64,000 bases of DNA from positions 1 to 64,000 of the forward strand of contig NZ_JAKRCW010000011.1 in the NCBI RefSeq assembly GCF_022346425.1. The letters run 5' to 3'. Shown piece after piece: positions 49,438 through 58,736 of this stretch. The stretch is from Pseudoglutamicibacter albus (lineage in GTDB: Bacteria; Actinomycetota; Actinomycetes; Actinomycetales; Micrococcaceae). The translations under genes were made by a program, and so were the position numbers. Below the pieces are notes generated by a model. It saw only the letters and a program-made list of their open reading frames with translations, searched no databases and was not told the origin of the DNA. Each line of letters opens with the position of its first letter. Positions within the stretch are counted from its first letter, which is position 1.

Positions 49438-50838
49438 CTATCTGGGCTTTTTGAGCGCGGGATCGCGGTCCACTTCCTCCAGCGATTTACCCGCCATATC
49501 CCGCATGAGCCACAGCAACACGGCACCGAACAGCACCACGACCGCCGTGGCATAGTACGCCGGGGCATACAGGTTGCCGGTCGCCTCGATCAACGCTGTA
49601 GCGATCATCGGAGAGAACCCACCGAAAACCGCGGCAGCGATGTTGTAGCCGATCGCCATCCCTGCGAAACGCCCCAGCGCACTGAACTGTTCTGGGATCG
49701 CTGCCGCCGCGACCGCGGACCATCCCGCCGCCGGTACCGCAAGCAAGGCAACACCTGTAGCTGCACCTGCGTTGCCGGAGCCAGCCAGCAGCAGATATGC
49801 CGGCAACGTCGTGACCACAAGCACGAGCCCGAGCGTGAGCATCATCGTGCGGCGCCCAAACCTATCTGAAAGCAGGCCTATGAACGGGGTCGCGATAATC
49901 GCTGCAACCATCGCAATAGCACCGAGGTTCAACGCGAGCTGATTCGAAACCTCCGCCGTGGACTCAAGATAGGTGGGGATGTTGGTGATGTTGAGGAAAT
50001 ATGTGACCGAGCCGATCGAGGAAAACAGGAAAGCGACCAGCACCGCTTTAGGTTGGTGCTTCAAAACATCGATGAGCGGCGATCCTTTGCGCCGCTGTGT
50101 AACCCCGGCTTCCTGGAGTTTTTCGAACGTCTGGGTCTCATCCATGAACCGCCGCAACGGAATCATGACGGCTGCCAAGAGCCCGCCCACCACAAACAGG
50201 ATCCGCCACCCCCAGCTATCCATCTGGTCAGCGGTGAGCCACTGCGCTAGCAACGCCGCCCCACCCACGGCAAGGAGGGAGCCGAGTTCAGAGTTCGCTG
50301 CTGCCCAGCTCGCGGCGACCCCGCGCCGGTTCTGTTTCGCGGACTCCATGAGGTACACCATGATCCCGGTGTATTCAGCGCCCACCGAGAATCCCGCGAG
50401 GCATCGCAGAGCCACCAGCAGGATGCCTGCCCACACCCCGAGCACGTCATAGCCGGGCAGGGCCGCGATGCCGAACATCGCTACCGCCATCAGCATCGCG
50501 GAGATCACAAGGGCTTGTTTACGCCCGATGCGCTCCCCCAGGTGCCCGAAAACCATGGCTCCCAGCGGGCGGAAGAGGAACCCTGCCGCGCCAACACCGA
50601 GGGTGAGCAGGAGCGAGGAGGTATCCCCGTGGAAGAACGTGCGGGTCAGCGAAGTGGATACATAGAAGAAAATCGAGAAGTCGTACCACTCGACGACCGT
50701 CCCGAACGCCGCTACCGCGAGCGAGCGTCGCCGCCGCTTGGGCGTACGGGAAGCCAACGGCCTGTCCACATCTACCGGATACCGGGTGTGAACAGGCCGT
50801 TGGCGCGAAGCGCTGTGTCCGTTATGGGAGCGCGTCAT
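49438..50838 (-). CDS. MFS transporter, metabolite:H+ symporter-like
   Basis: A 466-aa, 12-helix carrier of the ProP/KgtP/ShiA type: FGTVVEWYDFSIFFYVSTSL at the first helix, FGHLGERIGRKQALV motif and RCLAGFSVGAEYTGI. Start chosen ATG 50838 (MTRSHNG), giving a 17-bp overlap with the lipoprotein gene upstream; longer frame to 50880 also possible. Substrate unknown, perhaps a carboxylate or osmolyte. Confidence 0.86.
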   Translation of the reverse strand: MTRSHNGHSASRQRPVHTRYPVDVDRPLASRTPKRRRRSLAVAAFGTVVEWYDFSIFFYVSTSLTRTFFHGDTSSLLLTLGVGAAGFLFRPLGAMVFGHLGERIGRKQALVISAMLMAVAMFGIAALPGYDVLGVWAGILLVALRCLAGFSVGAEYTGIMVYLMESAKQNRRGVAASWAAANSELGSLLAVGGAALLAQWLTADQMDSWGWRILFVVGGLLAAVMIPLRRFMDETQTFEKLQEAGVTQRRKGSPLIDVLKHQPKAVLVAFLFSSIGSVTYFLNITNIPTYLESTAEVSNQLALNLGAIAMVAAIIATPFIGLLSDRFGRRTMMLTLGLVLVVTTLPAYLLLAGSGNAGAATGVALLAVPAAGWSAVAAAAIPEQFSALGRFAGMAIGYNIAAAVFGGFSPMIATALIEATGNLYAPAYYATAVVVLFGAVLLWLMRDMAGKSLEEVDRDPALKKPR

Positions 50839-51571
50839 AGACCTTCTTAGCGTCAGCCGCAGTCTTCTTAACGTCGCCAACCATCGATACGACGTAGTCG
50901 CCCTTGACTGCGTAGACGTATTCGACGTTCCTACCTGCGAAGTTGGTGGCGAACCCTGCAGTCTCGTCGAAGCCGAACTTGTCCTCGATCGGTTTGTTGG
51001 TCACGGTCTGGCCCTGGATCTCGATCTTGCTGCAGGCCGAGTTCTCATTTTCCTTCCGGACCCGCTCCAGAACGTTCTCCGCCTGCTCACCGGAAGTGTA
51101 TTTCATCACGTTGATGCCCTGCATCGCTACCCCAGACTCGGATGAGGACTGTTGCTTCAGGGCAGTCACAATCTGGGAGCCGTCTTCAACGAGCTCTGCT
51201 ACACCGAAGGCGGAAACTGGGCATTCCTCGCCGGCTTTGCTGTTACCCAGGTCAGGCTTCTGCAAGTAGGGCTTGAGGTCTGCGACTTGGTAGTCCTTGC
51301 CGACGTTCTTCTTCACGAGCTGAATGAAGTCACGGTCGGCATCCTGTACGTCCGCAATGCCGTCTGGGGTCTTCTCAGAGCTTCCCGACGTCGACGGGGT
51401 TGCGCTCTCCGTTGGGGTTTCCGAGTTCTGTGGCGCGGCCTGCGTGGCCTCTTCGGCTGGCTTCTTGTCGCCGCCATCGTTGCTGGAGCAGCCGACTAGC
51501 GACGCCGCGAGTAGCGAAGGCACAGCGAGAATTGCCAGAGTACGCCGCGCGGTCTTTGTTTTGTTGAGCAC
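50822..51571 (-). CDS. Lipoprotein, paralogue 1 of a tandem pair
   Basis: A 249-aa exported lipoprotein with a signal peptide and lipobox LAASLVGC (Cys about 28), then a Glu/Ser/Thr linker and a globular part with two cysteine-containing motifs (EECPVSAFG, NSACSKIEIQG), ending in DAKKVYDALP. GTG start at 51571 after AGGGA. It shares this architecture, ending and promoter palindrome with 51702-52463. Function unknown. Confidence 0.8.
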   Translation of the reverse strand: MLNKTKTARRTLAILAVPSLLAASLVGCSSNDGGDKKPAEEATQAAPQNSETPTESATPSTSGSSEKTPDGIADVQDADRDFIQLVKKNVGKDYQVADLKPYLQKPDLGNSKAGEECPVSAFGVAELVEDGSQIVTALKQQSSSESGVAMQGINVMKYTSGEQAENVLERVRKENENSACSKIEIQGQTVTNKPIEDKFGFDETAGFATNFAGRNVEYVYAVKGDYVVSMVGDVKKTAADAKKVYDALP

Positions 51572-51608
51572 TTGAGAATCCCTACATGTCAGAGAATTTT
51601 TGTGGAGT

Positions 51609-51623
51609 CTAGTGGGACACTAG
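51609..51623 (-). promoter_or_regulatory. Palindrome upstream of lipoprotein 1
   Basis: CTAGTG-GGA-CACTAG, 38 bp before the start. Conserved in the twin gene at 52492-52506, within otherwise partly diverged upstream sequence. Confidence 0.55.
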
Positions 51624-51701
51624 CTGTGCTTAGCTTTGCGTAGATCGTTCCCGATCGCAACAAATTTTCTGGGCTACTAAAGCTCACCCACGCCGACTGA
51701 T

Positions 51702-52463
51702 TTATGGCGTTGGGAGCGCGTCGTAAACCTTCTTTCCGTCAGCAACTACCTCGTCGAGGTCTCCGATCATGATCACCATGAATTGACCCTTCGTTGCGAA
51801 CAGGTTGTCGATGTCTTCACCCTGGACATCCAGGGTCATCCCCGCGGCCTTATCAAAGCCGTGCGTATCCTTGAGCGGTTCAATCTTGATCGATTTACCG
51901 TTGATCGGGGTTTCCTTACATTCCGGCTTATCCAGTTCCGAGTTGACCTGATCGAGGGCAGCATTCGCCTTATCAGCCGATCCAAACATGAGCACGGTGA
52001 CGGCCTTCTGCTTTGGGCCCGACTGCACAGCAGTGACGACCTGAGCGCCATACTTGACGAGGTCCGCTGCGCCATAGACCGTGGCTGGGCATTGATCCGC
52101 GGCTGCGCCGGCACCCACGTCCGGTTTCGACACCCTCGAGCTAAGATCCACGACCCTATAGTCGGAGCTCACATTGTCTTTCATGAACTCCATGAACTTC
52201 GGGCTTGCAGGCGACGCTCCGGATGCCGATCCACTGCCTTGTGAATCCTGCGGTTCCGGCGAGTTCTGCGGTGTTGACGCCTCACTGCTCTGGGACTCAG
52301 TGCTCTGAGACTGCTGGCTCTGAGACTGTTCGCTCGAGGCGCCCTGTTGGCTCGTCTCGTTGCCGTCGCTCTTATCGCCGCAAGCCACGAGCGAGGCTGC
52401 AAGCAGCGGTGGCACAGCAATCATTGCTAATGCGCGTCGTACAGCCTTCGTTTTATTAGTCAT
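51702..52463 (-). CDS. Lipoprotein, paralogue 2 of a tandem pair
   Basis: A 253-aa lipoprotein with lipobox LAASLVAC (Cys about 28), a long Ser/Gln-rich linker (SSEQSQSQQSQSTESQSSEA), then a globular domain with ADQCPATVYG and the same DGKKVYDALP ending. ATG at 52463 after GGGGC. Paralogue of 50822-51571, from tandem duplication including its upstream region. Function unknown. Confidence 0.8.
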   Translation of the reverse strand: MTNKTKAVRRALAMIAVPPLLAASLVACGDKSDGNETSQQGASSEQSQSQQSQSTESQSSEASTPQNSPEPQDSQGSGSASGASPASPKFMEFMKDNVSSDYRVVDLSSRVSKPDVGAGAAADQCPATVYGAADLVKYGAQVVTAVQSGPKQKAVTVLMFGSADKANAALDQVNSELDKPECKETPINGKSIKIEPLKDTHGFDKAAGMTLDVQGEDIDNLFATKGQFMVIMIGDLDEVVADGKKVYDALPTP

Positions 52464-52491
52464 TGCTAGCCCCTACGTATCGTCAAGCTTC

Positions 52492-52506
52492 TAGTGAGAC
52501 ACTAGC
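52492..52506 (-). promoter_or_regulatory. Palindrome upstream of lipoprotein 2
   Basis: CTAGTG-AGA-CACTAG, 28 bp before the start; twin of the site at 51609-51623, differing in one central base. Confidence 0.55.
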
Positions 52507-52591
52507 CTTGCCTACCTTTGCGCAATTTGCCAGTGATCGCAATAAATTTTCTAGGCTGACTTATAGCTCGTCCATCCACTAGGAGGTGTTT

Positions 52592-53713
52592 ATGCAACCG
52601 AAATTCCTTATCGGTCTTCTCTTTGCTTTGGCGTCGTCCTTTGCATTCGCTCTTCCTGGACCGGTGGGGAAAGCGCTCTACGGTTCCGGCTGGTCGCCGG
52701 GATCAGTCACGTTGGTGCGTTTGACCGGTTGCGCGCTCTTCCTCCTAGTTCCCACGCTGATTCAGTTGCGCGGTAAATGGGGTGAAGTGCGTGCGCACTG
52801 GCGGCTTGTAGTCGCGTTCGGCCTGTTCTCGATGACCGGCGTTCAAGCTACGTATTTTGTCGCGGTGGAACGTTTGAATGTTACGATCGCGATCCTGCTT
52901 GAGATGACCGCACCCATGATGATCGTTTTCTGGTTGTGGGCCCGCACCAAGGCCCGCCCTTCCGGGCTCACGTTCTTTGGGCTTGCGATCTCGATGATCG
53001 GCCTGGTTGCGGTGCTCGATGTGGGCTCGGTCATCGGCGAAGGCTCCGGTTCCCTTGACGCGCTCGGCGTGGTCATGGGGCTGGCCTCAGCGGTGTGCCT
53101 GGCCGTGTACTTCATGATTTCTGCGAACGACTCGGTCCGGATCCCCTCCACCGCCCTGACGGGGCTGGGTTTCGCGGTGGGCGCTATCGGCACGGTCCCG
53201 TTCATAGCACTCGGTTTGCTCCCGTGGAAAGCAACCACGGACCTCGTTGCGCTCGGCCAATGGAGTGCACCCTGGTACATCGCCCACAGCATCATCATCG
53301 TCTTCACCGTCGCCGCCTACGTCCTCGGTGTTGTGGGCCTGCGGCTCATGGGTGCCGGCGTGGGTTCGTTCGTGAACCTCACCGAGGTCCTCTTCGCGGC
53401 CGTCGTGGCGTGGTGGCTACTCGGTGAGACGCTGGCGAGCATCCAGTTCGTGGGTGGTGCGGCGATCCTCGCCGGAGTCGTCTTCATCAAACTCGGTGAG
53501 CGCCCACGCGGCCGTTCGCCAATGTCCAAGAAGATGCCAGGCATCGAGCCTCGCCGCCGCGTCAAATGGCGGCCAACACGGAAGAAGAACCAGAAACGCA
53601 AAGACGGCACCCCTGGCAACAAGACCCAGAAAGGCGATCAGGGCCAAAGCCAGAAGAAGGTGCAGGAGGGCAACCAGAAGCGGCCGGAACGCCGCGAGGT
53701 CACCCCGCTCTAA
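52592..53713 (+). CDS. EamA-family exporter (RhtA-like)
   Basis: A 373-aa drug/metabolite transporter with ten hydrophobic helices in two EamA halves, and a ~70-residue Lys/Arg/Gln-rich cytoplasmic tail (KKMPGIEPRRRVKWRPTRKK and beyond), longer than usual. ATG 52592 has GGAGG upstream; the frame start at 52586 is overlapped by it. Probably exports amino acids such as threonine or homoserine. Confidence 0.85.
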   Translation: MQPKFLIGLLFALASSFAFALPGPVGKALYGSGWSPGSVTLVRLTGCALFLLVPTLIQLRGKWGEVRAHWRLVVAFGLFSMTGVQATYFVAVERLNVTIAILLEMTAPMMIVFWLWARTKARPSGLTFFGLAISMIGLVAVLDVGSVIGEGSGSLDALGVVMGLASAVCLAVYFMISANDSVRIPSTALTGLGFAVGAIGTVPFIALGLLPWKATTDLVALGQWSAPWYIAHSIIIVFTVAAYVLGVVGLRLMGAGVGSFVNLTEVLFAAVVAWWLLGETLASIQFVGGAAILAGVVFIKLGERPRGRSPMSKKMPGIEPRRRVKWRPTRKKNQKRKDGTPGNKTQKGDQGQSQKKVQEGNQKRPERREVTPL

Positions 53714-53757
53714 AGTCAGCCCGCTGATGCGCTGATGTCTCCCGCTCTAGCGCGTTG

Positions 53758-55161
53758 CTAGATGCCGGCGTCGGCGGATTCATAGGCCATGTTGTTGAAG
53801 CGCGAGTAATGGCCCTGGAACGCGACCACGATCGTCTTGGTCGGGCCGTTTCTGTGCTTAGCCACGATTACGTCGGCTTCACCTGCGCGTGGGGATTCTT
53901 TGTCGTAGATGTCTTCGCGGTGCAGCAGGATCACCATGTCGGCATCCTGCTCAATCGAACCGGATTCACGCAGGTCGGAGACCTGTGGGCGCTTATCGGT
54001 GCGCTGTTCGGAGCCACGGTTGAGCTGCGAGAGCGCGATGACCGGAACATCGAGCTCTTTAGCCAACAGTTTGAGCGCACGCGAGAACTCAGCGACCTCT
54101 TGTTGGCGCGATTCAACGCGTTTACCTGATGACATGAGCTGCAGGTAGTCCAGCACCACGAGCTTGAGGTTATGTTGCTGCTTGAGGCGGCGGCATTTCG
54201 CGCGGATCTCCATGAGCGTCATGTTCGGTGAATCGTCGATGAAGAACGGCGCGTTATTCAGTTGTGGGAGGGTGCGGGCGATCTTGGTCCAGTCCTCGTC
54301 GCGTAAGTCACCTTTACGCAGGTTTTGAAGTCCGACGGCGGTCTCAGCTGAGAGCATGCGCATCGCGATCTCGGTGCGGCCCATTTCTAGCGAGAAGAAC
54401 ACGGTGGTCATGCCGTTTTTGATCGCCGCGGAACGGGCGATATCCAGCGCGAAGGTCGACTTACCGACTGCGGGGCGGGCCGCGACCACGATCATCTGGC
54501 CACCCTGGAACCCCTGCGTCAGCTCGTCGAGCTCATAGAAGCCCGAAGGCACACCGGTGATTTCGTCGCCGGTCATCTGCCCTGCGGCCTCGATCTCATC
54601 GACCGTGGACTCCATGATCTCTGAGAGCAGCACATAGTCTTCCGCAGTGCGCCGTTCAGCAACCTGCATGACCTCGGACTGGGCGTCGTTGACGATCGCG
54701 TCGACCTCACCGTCGGCTGCGAAGGCCATCTGCGTGATGCGGTCGCCCGCGTAGACGAGGCGGCGCAGGATGGCGCGCTCCCTCACGATCTCGGCGTAGA
54801 AACTCGCGTTCGCGGCCGTCGGAACGGATTGGATCAGCTCGTGCAGATAGGCCGCGCCTCCGGCACGGTTGAGCTCACCGCTCTTGGTCAGGTGGCTCGA
54901 GACGGTCACCGCATCAGCCGGTTCCCCGCGGCCGTAAAGATCGGTGATCGCGTCAAAAATGATCGAGTGCGCGGGCTTATAGAAGTCCGATGAGCGCAGA
55001 ATCTCTACACAGTCGGCGATCGCGTCCTGGGAGAGCAACATGCCACCCAAAACCGACTGTTCAGCCGCTACATCCTGAGGCGGGACGCGCTCAGCAAGTG
55101 AGGACGCACCCGAGGAAGATGCGCCTGCATCGCTGTAGTCGGCGTCGCTGTACTGATCCAC
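53758..55161 (-). CDS. dnaB: Replicative DNA helicase
   Basis: A 467-aa hexameric helicase of the fork. The N-terminal DnaB domain (PPQDVAAEQSVLGGMLLSQD) is followed by the RecA-like domain with Walker A ARPAVGKSTFALD (about 234-246), FFSLEMGRTEIAMRML, Walker B KLVVLDYLQLM, and the arginine-finger region KHRNGPTKT. No intein. ATG 55161. Its upstream region holds the DnaA-box cluster. Confidence 0.97.
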   Translation of the reverse strand: MDQYSDADYSDAGASSSGASSLAERVPPQDVAAEQSVLGGMLLSQDAIADCVEILRSSDFYKPAHSIIFDAITDLYGRGEPADAVTVSSHLTKSGELNRAGGAAYLHELIQSVPTAANASFYAEIVRERAILRRLVYAGDRITQMAFAADGEVDAIVNDAQSEVMQVAERRTAEDYVLLSEIMESTVDEIEAAGQMTGDEITGVPSGFYELDELTQGFQGGQMIVVAARPAVGKSTFALDIARSAAIKNGMTTVFFSLEMGRTEIAMRMLSAETAVGLQNLRKGDLRDEDWTKIARTLPQLNNAPFFIDDSPNMTLMEIRAKCRRLKQQHNLKLVVLDYLQLMSSGKRVESRQQEVAEFSRALKLLAKELDVPVIALSQLNRGSEQRTDKRPQVSDLRESGSIEQDADMVILLHREDIYDKESPRAGEADVIVAKHRNGPTKTIVVAFQGHYSRFNNMAYESADAGI

Positions 55162-55228
55162 TGTGCTCCTTCAACCTGTACTGTTCTCAGGCTCAGTGTA
55201 GGGCGAAATAAACACAACACAACCCGAG

Positions 55229-55505
55229 TTATCCACAGCCCCTGTCGATAGTGTGTGGACTATTGTGGAACACACCGGTGGTTATCCACTACTTCTGTGG
55301 ATAACCTGGGGAAAACAGCGCTGTGATTTTGCTTAAAATTAGCTGTATCCCGCGAGATTCCGCGGTTTTTTCTTGTGGATTATGAAGATGCTCTAAAAAC
55401 TTTTCCCCAACCTTCAAGCACACGTGTCATGTTGACAAGAGGGATATCCACGCGATACATGCCTGAAACGCTAAGTTATCCACAGGTTTGGGCTAGTTAC
55501 CCACA
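55229..55505. promoter_or_regulatory. DnaA-box cluster upstream of dnaB
   Basis: Within the 490-bp gene-free stretch 55162-55653, perfect TTATCCACA boxes lie at 55229-55237 (+), 55296-55304 (-) and 55476-55484 (+). One-mismatch boxes are at 55282-55290 (+), 55374-55382 (-) and 55497-55505 (+). Two boxes form a perfect inverted repeat GGTTATCCAC-N7-GTGGATAACC (55280-55306). AT-rich stretches lie at 55321-55350 and 55392-55410. It could regulate dnaB by DnaA, titrate DnaA, or be a replication origin. Confidence 0.8.
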
Positions 55506-55589
55506 GACTCGCCCGAGTAGAGGTTGAAGGTTCGCCAACTCACCCTCGCGGAAGGTTGACCGCCCCCACAAATGGGGCTACATGCACAT

Positions 55590-55615
55590 GGGGCGAGCCC
55601 GAAAGGGCCCGCCCC
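55590..55615 (-). terminator. Terminator hairpin after the PepSY gene
   Basis: An 11-bp stem GGGGCGAGCCC-GAAA-GGGCCCGCCCC; on the minus strand the single mismatch becomes a G-U pair, so it suits the lipoprotein gene at 55654-56295. Confidence 0.65.
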
Positions 55616-55653
55616 ACAAACTACCTTGCACTATTGCTTATGCTTTTGCGTGC

Positions 55654-56295
55654 TTATTTGTCCTTCTTGAGGACCTGTCCGCTCTTGACGTCCACATAGA
55701 CCGTCACGTCGGCGCCGCCACCCTCTGGGTAGATATCAACTTCCCACATGATCTGGCCTTGCTCCTCGTCAACGCTGACGTCATCGAGGGTGCCTGGGGT
55801 GTCCTTGAGCGCGGTCTCGATCGCCTTAGCGATTTCTACCTTGATCGCGTCATATTCGCGGCGGTCATCGCTGTCTACGTCTTCGACTTCATCCTGGTTG
55901 GTGACCTTGGATCCGTCAGCGGCTACCTCGAGCTCGTGACTCTTATTGCCCTTGACAACATCTACGCTCCAGCCGCTCTTATCGTCATCCCAGTCGAGGT
56001 CAACGACCTTGCCGCCAACTTCCTTTTCAGCGGTCTCGATCGCCTTGAGAGCGTTCTGTTGGCTACCACCCTTGGTTGGGGCTTGCGCGTTGTTGTCTGC
56101 AGAGTCCTTACCATCAGCATCGTCAGCGTCATCGGCGTCAGTGTTCTGCGCCTGCTGAGTCTCAGTCTGCTGAGTTTGGGTCTGCTGGGCGTCCTGGGTG
56201 GATTCGGAGGTTTTGTCCTCCGTTGGAGCACCGCAAGCGGCAAGAACCAGCGCGAGGGTTGCTACGGACGTGAGGGCTACATGTTTCTTCTCCAT
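55654..56295 (-). CDS. PepSY-domain lipoprotein
   Basis: A 213-aa exported lipoprotein. Signal peptide and lipobox LVLAAC, a Gln/Thr then Asp/Ala linker, then two PepSY-like repeats (NALKAIETAEKEVGGKVVDL and IAKAIETALKDTPGTLDDVS). PepSY domains often inhibit proteases or bind metal-linked proteins. Start chosen ATG 56295 (MEKKHVAL); the longer frame to 56331 has no signal there. No partner nearby. Confidence 0.82.
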   Translation of the reverse strand: MEKKHVALTSVATLALVLAACGAPTEDKTSESTQDAQQTQTQQTETQQAQNTDADDADDADGKDSADNNAQAPTKGGSQQNALKAIETAEKEVGGKVVDLDWDDDKSGWSVDVVKGNKSHELEVAADGSKVTNQDEVEDVDSDDRREYDAIKVEIAKAIETALKDTPGTLDDVSVDEEQGQIMWEVDIYPEGGGADVTVYVDVKSGQVLKKDK

Positions 56296-56412
56296 GGCCT
56301 CAATATACGCAGATCGGGACTCAGATAGCACTGCTTTTTTGCTCAGCTCTAAGCCAACCTAGATTAACTGCCCGCGTTTGTCCTATGATCAGCGCCTTCC
56401 AAACAGCAGGCT

Positions 56413-56937
56413 TTAGGCGGTTACGAGTGCGCGGTCTGGAAGCTGCGCAAGGTCGCGGAACGTCTTGCCGTGCAGCACGATCGGCTCTCCGTGTTCCTCG
56501 CCGTGAGATACAGCGTGGACCTTCAACAGCACGATGGTGTGGTCGCCTGCCGGGACCGTGTCATAGATCGAGGTCTCAAGCCACAGGGCGGCGCGGTCCA
56601 GGAACAAAGCACCGGAGTCAGCTAGCGTGACGTCGAGGCCGCTGAAACGCTTGGATGCGTCGCGGGAGGCGAGCTGATAGCAGACCTCGCGGTGTTCATC
56701 GGCCAGAATCGAGACGCCAAGCCGATAGCCGTGCTTGAGGCGCTGCCATGTGCGGGATTCGTTGCGAACTGAGAAGGATACGAGCGCTGGCTCATATGAG
56801 ATGCCGACCGCAAAGCTCGAGGAGACCATGCCTTCGTGGTGGCCTCCCACGCGGGAGCAGAGAGCTACTACGCCTACAGGGAAACGGTCGAATGCCGAAC
56901 GCAGGGTTGCCTGGTCGATGGTGTGGGTCAGGGACAT
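56413..56937 (-). CDS. Flavin reductase family protein
   Basis: A 174-aa FMN-binding split-barrel protein with the opening LRSAFDRFPVGVVALCSRVG, SSFAVGISYEPALVSFSVRN, and HDLxxx-type WLETSIYDTVPAGDHTIVLL. It provides reduced flavin to a partner monooxygenase, or acts as an oxidoreductase; no partner is adjacent. ATG at 56937. Confidence 0.88.
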   Translation of the reverse strand: MSLTHTIDQATLRSAFDRFPVGVVALCSRVGGHHEGMVSSSFAVGISYEPALVSFSVRNESRTWQRLKHGYRLGVSILADEHREVCYQLASRDASKRFSGLDVTLADSGALFLDRAALWLETSIYDTVPAGDHTIVLLKVHAVSHGEEHGEPIVLHGKTFRDLAQLPDRALVTA

Positions 56938-57288
56938 AGCGATTCATCCTTCGCAAGTATCGGCCGTCCACAATGGCCGGCGCAGCTTGCCGCCGGCATT
57001 CCCGACGGCCGAATCGTCACCTGGGGCACCCCACCTACGCGAGAGGGTTGCCGACGGATTAGCCAGGGCCTAAAAATCCGTACTCATGATTCGTGTGTTA
57101 AACGATAAACAGTTCAGCGCACGCCGTGCAACTGAATGTGTCATCTAGTTCATTTAATGAGACGAACGCCGCACCCCTTCCCGGGTGCGGCGTTCGTTCA
57201 CGCCCCTCGCGGGGCGCGTCTCAGACTGTTTCACACGTGAGCTGGCACGCGGTTCACATTATGGTTCCGCGCGCTGAGTGCTTGAGTG
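56938..57288. terminator. Gene-free interval with two strong hairpins
   Basis: No gene seen. At 57161-57098+ the stem GAACGCCGCACCC (57164-57176) pairs with 57183-57195 around a 6-base loop, extending to 57161/57198. A second stem, CGCCCC-TCGC-GGGGCG, is at 57201-57216. Both stand beyond the rplI stop and probably end the r-protein transcript. Confidence 0.7.
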
Positions 57289-57750
57289 TTACTTGCCCTT
57301 TGGTGCTGCAACAACGTGCAGCGTGGTGTTCGCGAGAACGTCGTCGTGCAGACGGACGGTGGCCTTGTAGTGGCCAGTTGTCTTGACCTGCTGTGCGATC
57401 TCGATGGTGCGCTTGTCGACCTTGCCCAGGCCGGCAGCCTCGATTGCTGCTGCAACGTCGGCCTGCTTGACGGTACCGAACAGGCGGCCGGTGTCACCAG
57501 CTTTAACCTCGATGCGGATCTCAGCGTCCTTGAGGCCGTCTGCGATCTTCTGTGCTTCTTCGAGGTTCGCGATGCGGTGGGCCTCGCGAGCAGCCTTGAT
57601 GGACTCGATGTCCTTCTCGCCACCCTTGGTCCAGGTGATCGCGTAGCCGCGTGGCAGCAGGTAGTTGCGTGCGTAGCCGTCGCGTACTTCGACGATGTCG
57701 CCAGCAGCACCCAGGCCGGTTACCTCATGCGTGAGAATAAGCTTTGCCAT
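57289..57750 (-). CDS. rplI: 50S ribosomal protein L9
   Basis: A 153-aa L9 with the classical N-terminal domain ([20 protein letters not shown], then [20 protein letters not shown]), a connecting helix and the C-terminal rRNA-binding domain. ATG 57750 after GGAGGAG. Last gene of rpsF-ssb-rpsR-rplI. Confidence 0.98.
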   Translation of the reverse strand: MAKLILTHEVTGLGAAGDIVEVRDGYARNYLLPRGYAITWTKGGEKDIESIKAAREAHRIANLEEAQKIADGLKDAEIRIEVKAGDTGRLFGTVKQADVAAAIEAAGLGKVDKRTIEIAQQVKTTGHYKATVRLHDDVLANTTLHVVAAPKGK

Positions 57751-57773
57751 GTTTCTTCTCTCCTCCTTCTTGC

Positions 57774-58013
57774 TTAGCCGCGGCCAGCGCCGGAGTATGG
57801 AAGCAGGGCAACTTCGCGCGCATTCTTGATCGCCTGAGCGATCTTGCGCTGCTCCTGCACGGTCACGCCAGTTACACGACGAGCGCGGATCTTGCCGCGG
57901 TCGGAGATGAACTTGCGAAGAAGGGCGACATCTTTGTAGTCAATGTAGTCGATGTCGGCGGCCTTGAGCGGGTTGGCCTTAGGCTTAGGCTTGCGAATTT
58001 CAGGCTTAGCCAT
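57774..58013 (-). CDS. rpsR: 30S ribosomal protein S18
   Basis: A 79-aa S18: basic N-terminus [15 protein letters not shown], then [20 protein letters not shown] and the late [20 protein letters not shown]. Binds S6 on the platform of the small subunit. ATG 58013, with GGAG upstream. Confidence 0.98.
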   Translation of the reverse strand: MAKPEIRKPKPKANPLKAADIDYIDYKDVALLRKFISDRGKIRARRVTGVTVQEQRKIAQAIKNAREVALLPYSGAGRG

Positions 58014-58083
58014 CGTGGAGCTCCTTAGTTTGTTTTGGAGCCCGCAGTGTCAGCTGCGGGATGGGTATTGGTTTGAAAACGAT

Positions 58084-58683
58084 TTAGAACGGTGGTGCGG
58101 ACTGGCCGGGGTTTGCGCCCCAGTCGCTTGAGCCGCCAGAGTTACCCCACGGGTCGTTAGCTGGAGATTGCTGAGGCGCACCCCAGTCTCCGCCGCCGCC
58201 CTGGTTCTGCTGGCCGCCGAAGCCTCCGCCTTGGTTGCCGCCACCAAAGCCGCCGCCGGTGTTTCCACCGAAGCCGCCCTGGTTGCCGCCGAAACCGCCT
58301 TGGTTACCCCCGCCGCCTCGCTGGTTGCGGGTGACTTGTGCGGTTGCGTAGCGCAGGGCTGGGCCGACTTCGTCGACGTCCAGTTCCCATGCGGTACGGC
58401 GGTTGCCGTTCTGATCGTCATAGCTGCGGGCACGGAGACGACCCTGGGCGATGACGCGCATGCCCTTGGTCAGTGATTCCGCCACGTTTTCGGCGTGTTC
58501 GCGCCATACGCTGCAGCGCATGAAGAGGGCTTCGCCGTCTTTGAACTCGTTGGCCTGACGGTCGAAGATCCGCGGCGTAGAAGCGACCGTGAAGTTCGCT
58601 ACCGCGGCACCGGAGGGCGTGAAACGCAGTTCCGGATCAGCGGTGAGGTTACCCACCACAGTGATGATGGTTTCTCCAGCCAT
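58084..58683 (-). CDS. ssb: Single-stranded DNA-binding protein
   Basis: A 199-aa SSB. The OB fold covers residues 1-112 ([38 protein letters not shown]). A Gly/Asn/Gln linker follows, and the C-terminus ends GQSAPPF. The usual acidic tip before PPF/IPF is missing, only isolated Asp residues being upstream. ATG 58683. Between rpsF and rpsR. Confidence 0.96.
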   Translation of the reverse strand: MAGETIITVVGNLTADPELRFTPSGAAVANFTVASTPRIFDRQANEFKDGEALFMRCSVWREHAENVAESLTKGMRVIAQGRLRARSYDDQNGNRRTAWELDVDEVGPALRYATAQVTRNQRGGGGNQGGFGGNQGGFGGNTGGGFGGGNQGGGFGGQQNQGGGGDWGAPQQSPANDPWGNSGGSSDWGANPGQSAPPF

Positions 58684-58736
58684 GATTCCCCTTAGCGTGA
58701 AGCGTTGAAACGTGGTTGTGCCCGCTGAGGACGCGC

